Notes: generated by a model not told the origin, from the sequence alone. DNA of 64,000 nucleotides from Acinetobacter sedimenti (GCF_022601685.1 NZ_JAKUML010000012.1:21792-85791); one strand, 5' to 3'; counted from the first letter of the stretch, positions 46,068-56,675 are shown. Program-made: numbers and translations.

Positions 46068-48356
46068 TTGAGAGCCTCATTATTAAGCCTATCAATTTTA
46101 ACCATTACCCTTGCAGGATGTGCTACAACGCCAAAGCAATACACTCAAGCCCTCAATGAAAAAGTCTATCATAGCTATGAGCAAATGATGGGTAAGCAAA
46201 GCTATGCTTTTTCAGGGCACATGTCTTTCCATGCAGAAGCAGGGAAAATGACAAAGCCTGACATTACTTCGAAAGCATTAAGCACACCGCCTACCTCCGA
46301 TGAAGCAACATTGGCAGAGGAGATGTCTTTAGAGTCGCAACGTGAGCAGATATTAAAAGAATTGTTGACGACCACACCTAATTATCCAAGCGAACAACAA
46401 CAATGGATGAAAGAGGGTATTGAAAATCCATACAGCGCACCATCTAAAAAAATGAGTAATAAAGCGCAAGCTATGCCAGTATTAATGGCAAGTTTTATGA
46501 ATCGCTATTTCTATGAGTTTGATGGCGTGGTGGATTTGAAACGTGGCCAGATGAGCTTTAATCCAACCATTGGCTATCGTGCGAAAAATCTACAAGCATG
46601 GATCAAATTACCGCTTGCCTTAGACTTTACCAACTATAAAGTCTATGCGGATATTTCAGCGTTATCCCCGATTGTGACTGACCCACAATATGATGGTCAG
46701 TACGTGGTTTATGATTTTAAAAAGCTCATGGACAAGACCGATATTGACCTCAAACCTGCATTAGAAGTTGTCCGTGAAATGATGCTCGTCAATGCGGCAT
46801 TGGCTGAGGAAAGTGAATATAAGCGCTTACCATTGACTGAGGAAGATAAACAAAATCAAGCTGTGGAGCGCATTCAATACAAAGGCGACTATGCCAAAAT
46901 GCTGGCGCAATACATGTTGTATTTTTATGTCAATCAAGATTATTTAAAAACTTTACTGAATAAAAATCTCAAATCTGATCAACCGATTACGCCTGATCAA
47001 TTATTCTCTTTAGGGAAAAAATCGAGCTATGGTCAGACACTAGGTACACAACATATTGCCAAAGAACCATCTGAACAAGCACGTGATGCAATGTATCGAG
47101 TCTATGATGGTATTGATGCGATCTATGCGGAAACTGATTTGGCGAAAGATAGCGTTCCTGCTGTAGAAGAAATCGTTGCACCACCGCCTGCATTGGCGAA
47201 AGATATGTCAAGTGATGACGTCTTAAATGGCGATGATCTAAGTGGTGAAGAAAAAAGCGAATACCAAATTCGTCGTGAAGAGAATAAAGCACTGCTCGCA
47301 AAATTTGATCAATACAAAAAAGCTGATCAACTCATCACCGCACAAGATTTGAAAAAGATTGTCGCCGAACAACCTGAAGCTTATCAAGATCTTATCAAAC
47401 AAAGTGATGCGGAGTTTAGCGATCTAGAGTTGCTCGAAGATATGGGCTATGTCACCAATTTCTCACTTGATGCTGAAGGTCGTTTGAAGCGTGCAGAGCT
47501 GTTGATTGAAATGCCGAATTTCGATGAAATTGGGATTAAAAATATGACAGCAAAAGCAGTGATGAATATTGGTAACTACGGTAATGCACGTGTTGATCAA
47601 AGCAAATTACGCAATGCGGTAACTTTCCAAGAAGCTGCCAATGAGCGTTCGGTATTGAATCTCGGAAAAATCGTTGAGCAATTCACTGCTGATCCAAAGG
47701 ATTCACAAAAAGGTGAAGCAAAAGACGCAGAGAGCCGTAGTAAGTATTGGTCGAGAACAGAGCGTTACGATCAGCTCGCAAAGAGTTTTTGGCAACAAGG
47801 ATTAAGCTTTGTTGAAGTCTATAGCGCTTTATACAACTATGCAGCGATCGCAGAGTTAAAAGAATCAGATCGTGAAGACTTTGATTTGTCAGCACTGAAA
47901 ACCACAGCGAAATGGACGGCTTACTATTATGCAGATGAAGAAGGCTTTCCACTGACTGTAGCACAAAAAACAGAATACGATCAAACGCCTGATGACTGGC
48001 CGTACTATGATGAATATCTTGCAGAAAATGTTTGGTACTCAGTACAAAAAACTGAGAAAGAAGCGAAACTCGTGACAGATGTTCAAAAGCTACGTAAGCA
48101 AGGTAAAACTAATCTGCAAATCTTTGAAACTTTGTATAAGCAAATGGATGAAAAATCAGGCTACAACCAATATCTCACAGATGAAGAAATGGATGAACAT
48201 CAACGCTTTATGCACACTATTGCTGAGATCGCAGTAGAAGATTTAAATACGAAAAAAGTGGATGTCAATAAATTGCGTCCATATAGCGAAGCCGCATTGA
48301 ATCGCTTTTCATCAGAAAATTATCGTGCGGTATATGAAGTTTTCTTAACGCAATAA
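46068..48356 (+). CDS. Large unknown lipoprotein
   Basis: I do not recognise a domain family. The 762 residues begin with a textbook lipoprotein signal (ITLAGC, Cys18) and are otherwise soluble, acidic, and rich in Lys, Glu, Gln, Asp and Tyr. After the Cys there is no Asp at +2 (Ala instead), consistent with outer-membrane sorting. A Pro/Ala-rich acidic linker near residues 360-400 divides the protein into two lobes: the first has beta-like segments resembling a lipoprotein carrier surface (YAFSGHMSFHAEAGK), the second is helical. It starts with TTG at 46068 after a good AGGAG. It is monocistronic, with its own terminator, and is probably a genus-specific envelope protein. Confidence 0.85.
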   Translation: MRASLLSLSILTITLAGCATTPKQYTQALNEKVYHSYEQMMGKQSYAFSGHMSFHAEAGKMTKPDITSKALSTPPTSDEATLAEEMSLESQREQILKELLTTTPNYPSEQQQWMKEGIENPYSAPSKKMSNKAQAMPVLMASFMNRYFYEFDGVVDLKRGQMSFNPTIGYRAKNLQAWIKLPLALDFTNYKVYADISALSPIVTDPQYDGQYVVYDFKKLMDKTDIDLKPALEVVREMMLVNAALAEESEYKRLPLTEEDKQNQAVERIQYKGDYAKMLAQYMLYFYVNQDYLKTLLNKNLKSDQPITPDQLFSLGKKSSYGQTLGTQHIAKEPSEQARDAMYRVYDGIDAIYAETDLAKDSVPAVEEIVAPPPALAKDMSSDDVLNGDDLSGEEKSEYQIRREENKALLAKFDQYKKADQLITAQDLKKIVAEQPEAYQDLIKQSDAEFSDLELLEDMGYVTNFSLDAEGRLKRAELLIEMPNFDEIGIKNMTAKAVMNIGNYGNARVDQSKLRNAVTFQEAANERSVLNLGKIVEQFTADPKDSQKGEAKDAESRSKYWSRTERYDQLAKSFWQQGLSFVEVYSALYNYAAIAELKESDREDFDLSALKTTAKWTAYYYADEEGFPLTVAQKTEYDQTPDDWPYYDEYLAENVWYSVQKTEKEAKLVTDVQKLRKQGKTNLQIFETLYKQMDEKSGYNQYLTDEEMDEHQRFMHTIAEIAVEDLNTKKVDVNKLRPYSEAALNRFSSENYRAVYEVFLTQ

Positions 48357-48373
48357 AACCTCAAGAATCAAAA

Positions 48374-48400
48374 AATCAGCCAAGTGGCTGATTTTTTTTT
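48374..48400. terminator. Terminator between the lipoprotein gene and aroE
   Basis: An eight-base stem AATCAGCC/GGCTGATT with loop AAGT is followed by a long T run and preceded by A, so it can serve both convergent genes. Confidence 0.92.
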
Positions 48401-48431
48401 AACTTGGAACATTGGCTTAAAACATATTCAT

Positions 48432-49232
48432 TTATAGAAAATCTTTTAACTCAGGGCGTACACCATTCCAGATTGCAAAGGCTTCGATCGCTTGACCAAC
48501 GAGCATCGAGTAGCCATCGGCATACGGCACACCTCGAGCAATCGCTTGATCAATAAACGTCGATGCTTTGCCATATGCCATTTCATAAGCAAAATTAAAC
48601 TTTACGCCTACAGGCAGTTGTAGCGCATCGCCTGACAGACTTGCTGATGTTGCATTGACCACGATATCAAACTGCGCATTCATTTCATTTTGCAGTTGAT
48701 CGAGTGAAAGTGCGGATAATTCACAGCTTGGCACATGCGCTTGAATATCTTGAATGAGTTGTTCTGCACGAGCCAGTGTGCGGTTGGCAATACTAATTTT
48801 TGCGACGCCAGCCTGCGCCAAAGGATAGATGACGCCACGGGTTGCACCACCTGCACCGATGATCAAAATCGTGGCTTGATTTAAATCTAAACCATTTGCT
48901 TTTAATGCATCGACTAAGCCTTGCCCATCGGTATTATCGCCGATCAACTTGCCATCTTGCATATATAAGGTATTGACTGCTTTCGCAATTTTGGCGCGCT
49001 CGCTAAGCTCATCACATAGCGCAAAGGCTTGCTCTTTAAACGGCACGGTAACATTCATGCCCACGCCACCTTCGGCAAAAAATACCTGAACGGCTTGCTC
49101 AAAGCCATCGAGTGGCGCAAGTAATTTTGAATAGTGCAAATCTACACCTATTTTTTCTGCAAACGCATGGTGTAGTTCAGGAGAGCGAGAGTGCTCGATG
49201 GGGTTGCCGATAACGGCGAATTGTTTGGTCAT
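48432..49232 (-). CDS. aroE: Shikimate dehydrogenase
   Basis: It reduces 3-dehydroshikimate to shikimate with NADPH in aromatic amino-acid synthesis. The substrate-binding start AVIGNPIEHSRSPELHH, the catalytic Lys in VTVPFKEQAF, and the NADP-binding GAGGATRGV with ANRT are all present. Its 266 residues match AroE. It follows hemF by 58 bases on the same strand; the hemF-aroE pair is common in gamma-proteobacteria. Confidence 0.95.
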   Translation of the reverse strand: MTKQFAVIGNPIEHSRSPELHHAFAEKIGVDLHYSKLLAPLDGFEQAVQVFFAEGGVGMNVTVPFKEQAFALCDELSERAKIAKAVNTLYMQDGKLIGDNTDGQGLVDALKANGLDLNQATILIIGAGGATRGVIYPLAQAGVAKISIANRTLARAEQLIQDIQAHVPSCELSALSLDQLQNEMNAQFDIVVNATSASLSGDALQLPVGVKFNFAYEMAYGKASTFIDQAIARGVPYADGYSMLVGQAIEAFAIWNGVRPELKDFL

Positions 49233-49290
49233 TAGATTACTTTTTTATCGAAGTGAATTCATGGACATTATTAAATCGTAATTGTGAGGA

Positions 49291-50280
<990 letters not shown>

Positions 50281-50400
50281 TTATACTACAGCATAAAACC
50301 ATATAAAAAGTAAGTGTTTTAATTCATATATTAATGAGAAAGCGTTTAGAGATGACGAATGAGGTATTCCTCTGTCAAAAAGTCATTAATACAAAAGTCA

Positions 50401-50988
50401 TTAATACATATGATCCATGCGATCACGTTTGGTGCGTAGATAGGTTTCGTTAAACGGATTCTTACCAACGACTAATGGCAGACGATCGACGACATCAATA
50501 CCCAATTTTTTAAGCGATTGGATTTTGTTTGGATTGTTGGTGATGAGTTTAACTTTATGGATACCAAGCTGTTTCAGCATAATCGTGGTCATGTCATAGC
50601 GACGTGCATCTGCAGGAAGATTGAGCAAAAGATTGGCATCAACGGTATCATGCCCTTGATCTTGTAAGGCATAAGCACGGATTTTATTAGTTAAACCAAT
50701 GCCACGACCTTCTTGACGCAAATATAAAATCGCCCCACGACCATGCTGTTGAATCAGCTCCATTGTCGCATTGAGCTGAGGACCGCAATCGCATTTTAGT
50801 GATGAAAACGCATCGCCTGTTAAGCATTCAGAGTGAATACGCACTAAGGTTGGCTCATCAGAAAATTGGTCTAATCCTACAGATAGCGCAACATGTTCTT
50901 CTTTTGTTTCAGGATCTTGAAAAACACTAATGATAAACTCGCCATGTGCAGTAGGTAATTTTGAACTGGCAACAAACTCGATCGACAC
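50401..50988 (-). CDS. ribA: GTP cyclohydrolase II
   Basis: The first step of riboflavin synthesis, opening GTP to a diaminopyrimidine. The zinc ligands C-x10-C-x-C appear as [15 protein letters not shown] near residues 54-67. [18 protein letters not shown] and the Tyr/Arg segment [15 protein letters not shown] are intact. The 195 residues are the stand-alone RibA form, without a RibB domain. It starts with GTG at 50988. No FMN riboswitch is visible upstream. Confidence 0.95.
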   Translation of the reverse strand: MSIEFVASSKLPTAHGEFIISVFQDPETKEEHVALSVGLDQFSDEPTLVRIHSECLTGDAFSSLKCDCGPQLNATMELIQQHGRGAILYLRQEGRGIGLTNKIRAYALQDQGHDTVDANLLLNLPADARRYDMTTIMLKQLGIHKVKLITNNPNKIQSLKKLGIDVVDRLPLVVGKNPFNETYLRTKRDRMDHMY

Positions 50989-51361
50989 GTAGAATACTCA
51001 ATACCTTTAAAAAGCATTCTATTATAACTGAATCCCACAGTAAAACCGCAATTTGGCATTGTTTTTGTGCAACAAGCGCACTTTTTTGTATTCATCAGTC
51101 AATAATAGTTGCTATCAAGGGTCATTATTCAGGATAATCTACGCTTTATTTTGCGACCTAATTTTGCACGCTTCTGAAGTTTTTTCGACCTTGTGTTTTT
51201 GTAGATTTGGTAGAACGCAACAAAAGCATCTTAGATTCACATCATAAGTGCAATTTTTTTAATTAAAATGTGGCAGTTATATGTTGTAATATAGTTATTG
51301 CAATCAGCTGACAAACATTCCCGAGCAACCTTTAGCAAGGCATTTGAAGGCATAGCCACAT
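50989..51361. other. Divergent intergenic region, ribA / dxs
   Basis: A gap of 373 bases between divergent genes. No convincing promoter pair, riboswitch or gene is seen; a 64-codon frame at 51053-51247 has no ribosome site and looks fortuitous. The dxs start at 51362 lacks a strong ribosome site. Confidence 0.5.
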
Positions 51362-53314
51362 ATGTTGTATACCAAGATTCCTACGCAACGACCTCATACT
51401 CCACTTTTAGATAGCGTTGATTATCCAGCACAGTTGCGTCAGCTTTCTGTTGATCAGTTGGCGACTTTGGCTGATGAACTGCGTCACTATCTTTTGTATG
51501 CCGCAGGGCAGAGCGGTGGGCATTTTGGTGCGAATTTGGGTGTAGTTGAGCTCACAGTTGCCTTGCATTATTGTTATAATACGCCACATGATCGTCTGAT
51601 TTGGGATGTCGGTCATCAGGCGTACGCGCACAAAGCATTGACAGGTCGTCGTGAGGCGTTGACTTCGATTCGTGCGCAAGATGGATTGGCGGCATTTCCT
51701 ACCCGAGAAGAATCCGAATATGACACTTTTGGCGTCGGACATTCTTCCACAGCGATTTCAGCGGCGCTCGGTATGGCACTTGCCAGTCGCTATCAAAATC
51801 AACAACGTGAATGTATTGCTGTAGTCGGCGATGGCGCAATGACCGCAGGTATGGCGTTCGAGGCGATGAATGATGCTGTGGCGCATCAAGCCGATGTACT
51901 GGTCGTGCTGAATGACAATGATATGTCGATCTCATGTAGCACAGGTGGTTTTGCCAAGCATTTAGCAGCGATTTGGAAAAGTGGGCAGTCGGTTAGCTTG
52001 GATGCGCAAGGTCAAGTGGCGATCTTACCTCATCCTGAGTGGACATATACCTCTCGTCTACATGATGCAGCAACCGACGCTGCAGATAATCTATTTAAAG
52101 CATTGGGTTTTGAGTATTTTGGACCTTTTGATGGGCATAATCTGGAAGAGCTCACGCAAGTTTTAAATGCCGTCAAACAGCGAAAAGGGCCTCGTTTAAT
52201 TCATGTTTATACAAAAAAAGGCAAAGGCTTTGAACCTGCCGAAGCTGATCCGATTGGCTATCATGCCATTACTAAAATTAATCCAAATGTCAGCACATCT
52301 GTCCCAGTTAAATCTGCTAAAAAATATTCTGATGTATTTGGTGATTGGCTCTGTGATGAAGCCAATCTAGATCAACGCCTTTTAGCGATCACACCAGCGA
52401 TGTGTGAAGGCTCGGGCATGGTTGAGTTTGCTAAACATTATCCACAGCGTTTCTTTGATGTGGCGATTGCAGAACAACATGCGGTCACACTTGCTGCAGG
52501 GATGGCGTGTGAAGGGTTAAAACCAGTCGTTGCAATTTATTCGACCTTTTTACAGCGTGGCTATGATCAGCTGATCCATGATGTGGCACTGCAAAATCTT
52601 GATGTCACTTTTGCGATTGATCGTGCAGGTTTGGTCGGAGAAGATGGACCAACCCATGCTGGGGCGTATGATTATGCTTATATGCGTACTGTGCCAAATA
52701 TGGTGATCCTTGCACCGAAAGACGAAAATGAATGTCGTCAGATGTTGCACACGGCTTACCATTATCCAGGCCCTGCGGCGGTGCGTTATCCTCGTGGCAC
52801 AGGTGTAGGTGCAGAGATCATTACAGAGATGTCGATCTTGCCACTTGGGCAAGCGGAAGTCGTTGCTGAATATGGTACTGCGCCGTATGCGGTATCTATT
52901 CTCGCTTTTGGTAGTCGGGTTTATCCGTGTATGGCAGTTGCAGAGCAATTGGCTGAACAGCTTAATATTGCGGTTCGTGTGGTGAATATGCGCTATGTCA
53001 AACCGATTGATCATCGCATGATTCAGCAATGCGCCTTAGATAGCGACATACTGGTTACCGTTGAAGAGCATGCAGTCATGGCGGGTGCAGGCAGTGCAGT
53101 CAATGAAAGTATCGTGGCGCAGTCTTTATCTGTATCATGTTTGAATATCGGCTTGCCTGATCAGTTCTTAGCACAAGCCACGCCTGCGCAAATGCTTGCC
53201 AGTGTTGGATTAGATGAAGTCGGTATTTTTCATCAAATCAAACAGCGTTATCAGTCGCTCACTGAGCAAGCTGAACACGATAAAATTTCAGCTAAAGTTT
53301 TTGCTTCGCAATAG
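51362..53314 (+). CDS. dxs: 1-deoxy-D-xylulose-5-phosphate synthase
   Basis: The thiamine-diphosphate enzyme that opens the MEP isoprenoid pathway, condensing pyruvate with glyceraldehyde 3-phosphate. The ThDP motif begins [16 protein letters not shown] near residue 157; [14 protein letters not shown], the catalytic [10 protein letters not shown] and the transketolase Glu in [14 protein letters not shown] follow. Its 650 residues are about 20-30 more than usual, mainly in loops and the C-terminal tail. The stop codon TAG is formed across the left end of the MITE-like element: TA from the target site and G from the element. Confidence 0.96.
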   Translation: MLYTKIPTQRPHTPLLDSVDYPAQLRQLSVDQLATLADELRHYLLYAAGQSGGHFGANLGVVELTVALHYCYNTPHDRLIWDVGHQAYAHKALTGRREALTSIRAQDGLAAFPTREESEYDTFGVGHSSTAISAALGMALASRYQNQQRECIAVVGDGAMTAGMAFEAMNDAVAHQADVLVVLNDNDMSISCSTGGFAKHLAAIWKSGQSVSLDAQGQVAILPHPEWTYTSRLHDAATDAADNLFKALGFEYFGPFDGHNLEELTQVLNAVKQRKGPRLIHVYTKKGKGFEPAEADPIGYHAITKINPNVSTSVPVKSAKKYSDVFGDWLCDEANLDQRLLAITPAMCEGSGMVEFAKHYPQRFFDVAIAEQHAVTLAAGMACEGLKPVVAIYSTFLQRGYDQLIHDVALQNLDVTFAIDRAGLVGEDGPTHAGAYDYAYMRTVPNMVILAPKDENECRQMLHTAYHYPGPAAVRYPRGTGVGAEIITEMSILPLGQAEVVAEYGTAPYAVSILAFGSRVYPCMAVAEQLAEQLNIAVRVVNMRYVKPIDHRMIQQCALDSDILVTVEEHAVMAGAGSAVNESIVAQSLSVSCLNIGLPDQFLAQATPAQMLASVGLDEVGIFHQIKQRYQSLTEQAEHDKISAKVFASQ

Positions 53315-53579
53315 GGTCTGTTGACATTTCACAGATGCTTGCGACAACGGATGCTTTTTAGACGGTACTAGGCATGAATGAGGAAATTTAGTCATTCTAA
53401 ATGACTAATTTATAACAACGTAGCGTCAAAAAGCATCCTTGTCCCGAAGGGTTATGGCTAAAACCGCCATACCTTTCGTTATGAAACTTGGCAAGGGAAT
53501 AACCATTCCCTGCGTTTCATGCCTCAGTTATGTTGTTTTAGCTCATAACGCAAGACATGGTTGAAATGTCAACAGACCC
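53314..53579. mobile_element. MITE-like non-autonomous element with 18-bp inverted ends
   Basis: The element is 266 bases, bounded by perfect inverted ends GGGTCTGTTGACATTTCA, and flanked on both sides by TA, which fits a TA target-site duplication as in Tc1/mariner-IS630 transposons. It contains no ORF of note. Inside are nested inverted repeats: GGATGCTTTTT (53349-53359) with AAAAAGCATCC (53428-53438), TTAGTCATT with AATGACTAA (53388-53408), and hairpins around TATGGC/GCCATA (53453-53471) and GGGAAT/ATTCCC. I recall the same ends and interior at many intergenic sites in Acinetobacter genomes; I cannot name the parent transposon. Confidence 0.85.
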
Positions 53580-53634
53580 TAATTTCATTGTATTCAAAAG
53601 TTCAATTTTTTCAGAAAAATTTCTACTTCACGGA

Positions 53635-53674
53635 AATGCCTAAAGTTTGCTAGAATACGTAGGCTTTAGGCATT
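53635..53674 (+). promoter_or_regulatory. 11-bp inverted repeat around a TAGAAT, before suhB
   Basis: AATGCCTAAAG (53635-53645) and CTTTAGGCATT (53664-53674) are perfect inverted arms 18 bases apart. TAGAAT at 53651-53656 lies between them and could be the suhB -10. A T-rich stretch follows the right arm, so a large-loop terminator for dxs is the alternative. Confidence 0.5.
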
Positions 53675-53726
53675 ATTCTTTTTAATCTGTATTTTCTCAT
53701 CTGTAATTATTCAAGGTCGGTGTTCA

Positions 53727-54563
53727 ATGGAACCTATGGTGGTGATGGCTGCTCGTGCGGCGCAATTGGTCGGTGAAGAGCTTTTAAAGGCGCATAAAAA
53801 TCGCCATATGCTCGATTTGCAAGTCGAAGAAAAGGGCATTGATGGACCAGTCACTCGTGTGGATCGTTATCTTGAACAGATGATTATTGATACATTAAAA
53901 CGCAGTTATAAAAATCATAGCTTCCTCGGTGAAGAATTTGGCTATCAAGAAGGCAAAGGTCACGATGCTGATTGGTGTTGGATCATTGATCCGCTTGATG
54001 GTACGCAAAACTTTATTAATGGTTTTCCACATTTTTGTATTTCAATGGCGGTACAGCACAAAGGCGTCACCCAACATGGCGTGATTTACGATCCTGTGCG
54101 TGATGAGCTGTTCTCTGCCAGTCGTGGTCGTGGTGCGATGCTCAATCAACGTCGTATCCGTGTCAATGTGAAAGACAGCCTTGTAAATACTTTCCTTGCA
54201 GTCGGTCATCCTTTCAAATCTTTACGTGGTGAAGAAGTCGTATCACATGAGGAAGAACACTTTGCATCTTTACTTGCGGTGACCAAAGCAGGTGCACAAA
54301 TTCGTCGTGCAGGTTCTGCGGCACTTGATTTGGCATATGTGGCGGCAGGTCGCTTTGATGGTTTCTTTGAGGTGAATCTTAAGCCGTGGGATATCGCAGC
54401 AGGTGAATTACTGGTTCGTGAAGCAGGCGGTACGGTAGTAGATGCACGTGGTGGTCAAGATAGTCTTGATAATGGTCAAGTCTTAGCCTGTTCATTAAAG
54501 CTATTAAAGCCCTTGATGAAAACTGTGGTTCCTGCGTGGGGCGATGCGGTGAAAAGTAAATAA
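53727..54563 (+). CDS. suhB: SuhB, inositol monophosphatase family / rRNA antitermination factor
   Basis: SuhB dephosphorylates inositol phosphates in vitro and in E. coli is a component of rRNA transcription antitermination. Metal-binding motifs are EEFGYQEG, WIIDPLDGTQNFINGFPHF near residues 85-105, and LKPWDIAAGELLVREAGG. Its 278 residues match. The C-terminal 20 residues extend slightly beyond E. coli SuhB. It stands alone between two hairpins. Confidence 0.93.
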   Translation: MEPMVVMAARAAQLVGEELLKAHKNRHMLDLQVEEKGIDGPVTRVDRYLEQMIIDTLKRSYKNHSFLGEEFGYQEGKGHDADWCWIIDPLDGTQNFINGFPHFCISMAVQHKGVTQHGVIYDPVRDELFSASRGRGAMLNQRRIRVNVKDSLVNTFLAVGHPFKSLRGEEVVSHEEEHFASLLAVTKAGAQIRRAGSAALDLAYVAAGRFDGFFEVNLKPWDIAAGELLVREAGGTVVDARGGQDSLDNGQVLACSLKLLKPLMKTVVPAWGDAVKSK

Positions 54564-54577
54564 TTGCTCAGTGAATA

Positions 54578-54614
54578 AAAAAACGCATGCGCTGTTGAGC
54601 TCATGCGTTTTTTT
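54578..54614. terminator. Terminator after suhB
   Basis: The stem AAACGCATG (54581-54589) / CATGCGTTT (54602-54610) continues with an inner GCT/AGC pairing. A run on the left and a T run on the right allow bidirectional use. Confidence 0.92.
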
Positions 54615-54659
54615 GTGGCTAGGATTTAACATCCAAGATTTAAAGTCATGATTGCAACT

Positions 54660-55367
54660 TTAGAAAAGCACTTTATAGATAAAGATAATGATTGCCAAAG
54701 CAATCAGCGGATTTAAAAATAAATACAGTTTCGATGCTTCCGCGGTTGGTGCGAGTACTATGTTTTGATGCGTATGGCTTTGATGTGCGTGCTGATGTGT
54801 ATGGTCATTGTCTGCTTGATGTGCATCATGTTGTACATTTTGGCTGATCATTTGGCTAAACTCTTTCATCACCTGTTGACTATCGACAGCTTGCTCTGCT
54901 TCGATGTCTTCGGCACGTTTGTGCTCAGGTTGCCCAATACTATCCCAAAACCAACCATTGGCATGGACGCGTAACCAATGATGCTGACCATCAATCAATT
55001 CAGAAATGCCATCTTGCCCAAGTGAGGCACTTTGATCGAGATGTTGAAGTTCTTGCAAAAAGATTTGCGCAATATCGTGGTTGGCAGACTGGAGCTCAGA
55101 TTGAATCGGGGCAAAATAATATTCTGCTTTTTCTTCACTTTGGATATGCGAAATGGTACGTGAGGCAAGTGGCTCTACATCTTGATTTTGTATTTGTGCA
55201 TAGACTTCATTTGCATTTTTCTTCTGTGCAGAAATTAATTCAGCCACTTGCAAAGCCAAAAGATGTAAGACAAATTGCTTACGCTCTACTTTGGGTTGTG
55301 ATGCCAAAAGCTTAGGCTGTTGCTGTTCGACCTGTTGTCCGATGTAGCTGACAAAATCAAATGCCAT
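54660..55367 (-). CDS. Unknown His-rich, C-terminally anchored membrane protein
   Basis: I do not recognise a family. The 235 residues start without a signal peptide (MAFDFVSYIGQQVEQQQP), continue with a long Gln/Ala/Glu-rich helical region, a short Trp-rich block (GQHHWLRVHANGWFWDSIG, about 125-145), a histidine-rich segment with about ten His in 25 residues (about 180-208), and a final membrane helix (YLFLNPLIALAIIIFIYKVLF). It is a tail-anchored cytoplasmic protein by topology. The His segment could bind metal ions. It is 26 bases behind sspB and is probably co-transcribed with sspA-sspB. Confidence 0.78.
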   Translation of the reverse strand: MAFDFVSYIGQQVEQQQPKLLASQPKVERKQFVLHLLALQVAELISAQKKNANEVYAQIQNQDVEPLASRTISHIQSEEKAEYYFAPIQSELQSANHDIAQIFLQELQHLDQSASLGQDGISELIDGQHHWLRVHANGWFWDSIGQPEHKRAEDIEAEQAVDSQQVMKEFSQMISQNVQHDAHQADNDHTHQHAHQSHTHQNIVLAPTAEASKLYLFLNPLIALAIIIFIYKVLF

Positions 55368-55393
55368 GAGATGTCCTTCTTGTTTTATTACAG

Positions 55394-55825
55394 TTAATCT
55401 AACACACGTAGCGACGGTTTTTTCTTATTTTCATCAGTTTTTTCAGACTGATCCTGTTCTATTTCTGGGAGTGCATCCTCTGTGGAAGTTTGACCGTCAT
55501 ATTCTTTTGGATCAAAGAATAAGCCCTGACCATTTTCACGACTATAAATCCCAAGTACCGCAGACATAGGCACATAGATTTCTTGAGGGACACCGCCAAA
55601 ACGTGCACTAAAGAAAATCGCATTATTGTCCATTTGGAACTGATGTACAGCATGCGGCACAATATTGAGTACGATTTGCCCATCTTTGATGTGTTGCGTT
55701 GGCACTTTGACATGACTTTGTGTTGCATCAACCAACAGATAAGGCGTCAGTTGATTGTCACAAATCCACTCATATATTGCACGAGCAAGATAGGGGCGGG
55801 TTGGGGTCAAGTTGGCATCGGTCAT
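55394..55825 (-). CDS. sspB: SspB, ClpXP protease adaptor
   Basis: SspB delivers ssrA-tagged proteins to ClpXP. The 143 residues have the SspB fold (TPTRPYLARAIYEWICDN, VNATQ-like VDATQSHVKVP, FSARFGGVPQEIYVPM) and end with the ClpX-binding tail KPSLRVLD after a disordered acidic linker. I use the ATG at 55825 with AAGG 8 bases before; a GTG nine bases upstream is possible. It is 10 bases behind sspA, the usual pairing. Confidence 0.94.
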   Translation of the reverse strand: MTDANLTPTRPYLARAIYEWICDNQLTPYLLVDATQSHVKVPTQHIKDGQIVLNIVPHAVHQFQMDNNAIFFSARFGGVPQEIYVPMSAVLGIYSRENGQGLFFDPKEYDGQTSTEDALPEIEQDQSEKTDENKKKPSLRVLD

Positions 55826-55835
55826 GTGTAGCACC

Positions 55836-56501
55836 TTAGTTGTTGAAAAGCTTTAAATAATCACTATACCGTGAAAGCTCTACTTGTGTCATGGATTGTT
55901 TAAAACTGTCACGATTAAAAACACGTTTACAATAGAGTGAAAGTGCCTTGCTGTGTTTGCCTGACAGTGAAATTCCGATTGATGGCAAGCGTAGTAACAA
56001 TGGTGCAAGGCTACAGTCCAAAATCGAAAATTGATCAGACATAAAGTAGTTGGAATGCTGAAACAAGCGACTGAGGTTAATCATTACATCTTGGAGCTCT
56101 TGCTGTGCTTTTTTCTTTTCAAGATCGCTTAGTTGTTCAGGATGATGTAACAGTTGATCGGCATATTTAAACCAGTCTTGATGAATGCGCCATAACAGTT
56201 GTTTTTGTTGTGCTTTTTCTGCGGGTGCATCAGAGAATAGACGGTTTTGTCGATAACGATCGTCGATATATTCATTAATAATCAATTGATGATAGAGCTT
56301 CGTTTGTGGGTCAACTAGAGCGGGTAAAGAACCATAAGGGTTAATTTGAGTCAGATCTTCGATTTCGCTATCTTCTACCAATATCAAACGATATTGAATG
56401 CCTTTTTCCGCCAAAATCAGACGTGTACTGTGGCATTGGTAATCATTATTATGACTGTATAGCGTAATGCCATGAAAATGCGGAAGGTCTGAAATGGACA
56501 T
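55836..56501 (-). CDS. sspA: SspA, stringent starvation protein A
   Basis: A glutathione-transferase-fold protein that binds RNA polymerase and modulates promoter use in stationary phase. The N-terminal thioredoxin-like domain (ITLYSHNNDYQCHSTRLILA) and the helical C-terminal domain fit. The conserved PHP surface motif of E. coli SspA is not obvious, so functional equivalence is likely rather than shown. It heads sspA-sspB. Confidence 0.9.
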   Translation of the reverse strand: MSISDLPHFHGITLYSHNNDYQCHSTRLILAEKGIQYRLILVEDSEIEDLTQINPYGSLPALVDPQTKLYHQLIINEYIDDRYRQNRLFSDAPAEKAQQKQLLWRIHQDWFKYADQLLHHPEQLSDLEKKKAQQELQDVMINLSRLFQHSNYFMSDQFSILDCSLAPLLLRLPSIGISLSGKHSKALSLYCKRVFNRDSFKQSMTQVELSRYSDYLKLFNN

Positions 56502-56647
56502 AAGGCCTAAGCGTAAAAGATAAAAATCGCTATTTTACCCAAAATTTGATGCTGACTAAAGCAATGTATTTATTTTCAGCTAATGGAAATATTTTTTAAG
56601 CGAGATTCGCTTATTTTCTAAGCGAAAATGACACAGACCGTTTTAAG

Positions 56648-56675
56648 TTGACAGAAGTAGTCAATTAATTATAAA
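56648..56675 (+). promoter_or_regulatory. Candidate upstream promoter of the GTPase-roadblock operon
   Basis: TTGACA (56648-56653) and TATAAA (56670-56675) with a 16-base spacer. The -35 is a perfect consensus. Confidence 0.5.

Noticed and set aside
51053..51247. 64-codon frame between ribA and dxs
   Set aside because: No ribosome site, odd composition and no similarity to anything known.
53314..53579. MITE-like region as a small RNA gene or CRISPR
   Set aside because: It lacks its own clear promoter and repeat-spacer periodicity; perfect inverted ends with TA flanks favour a transposable element.
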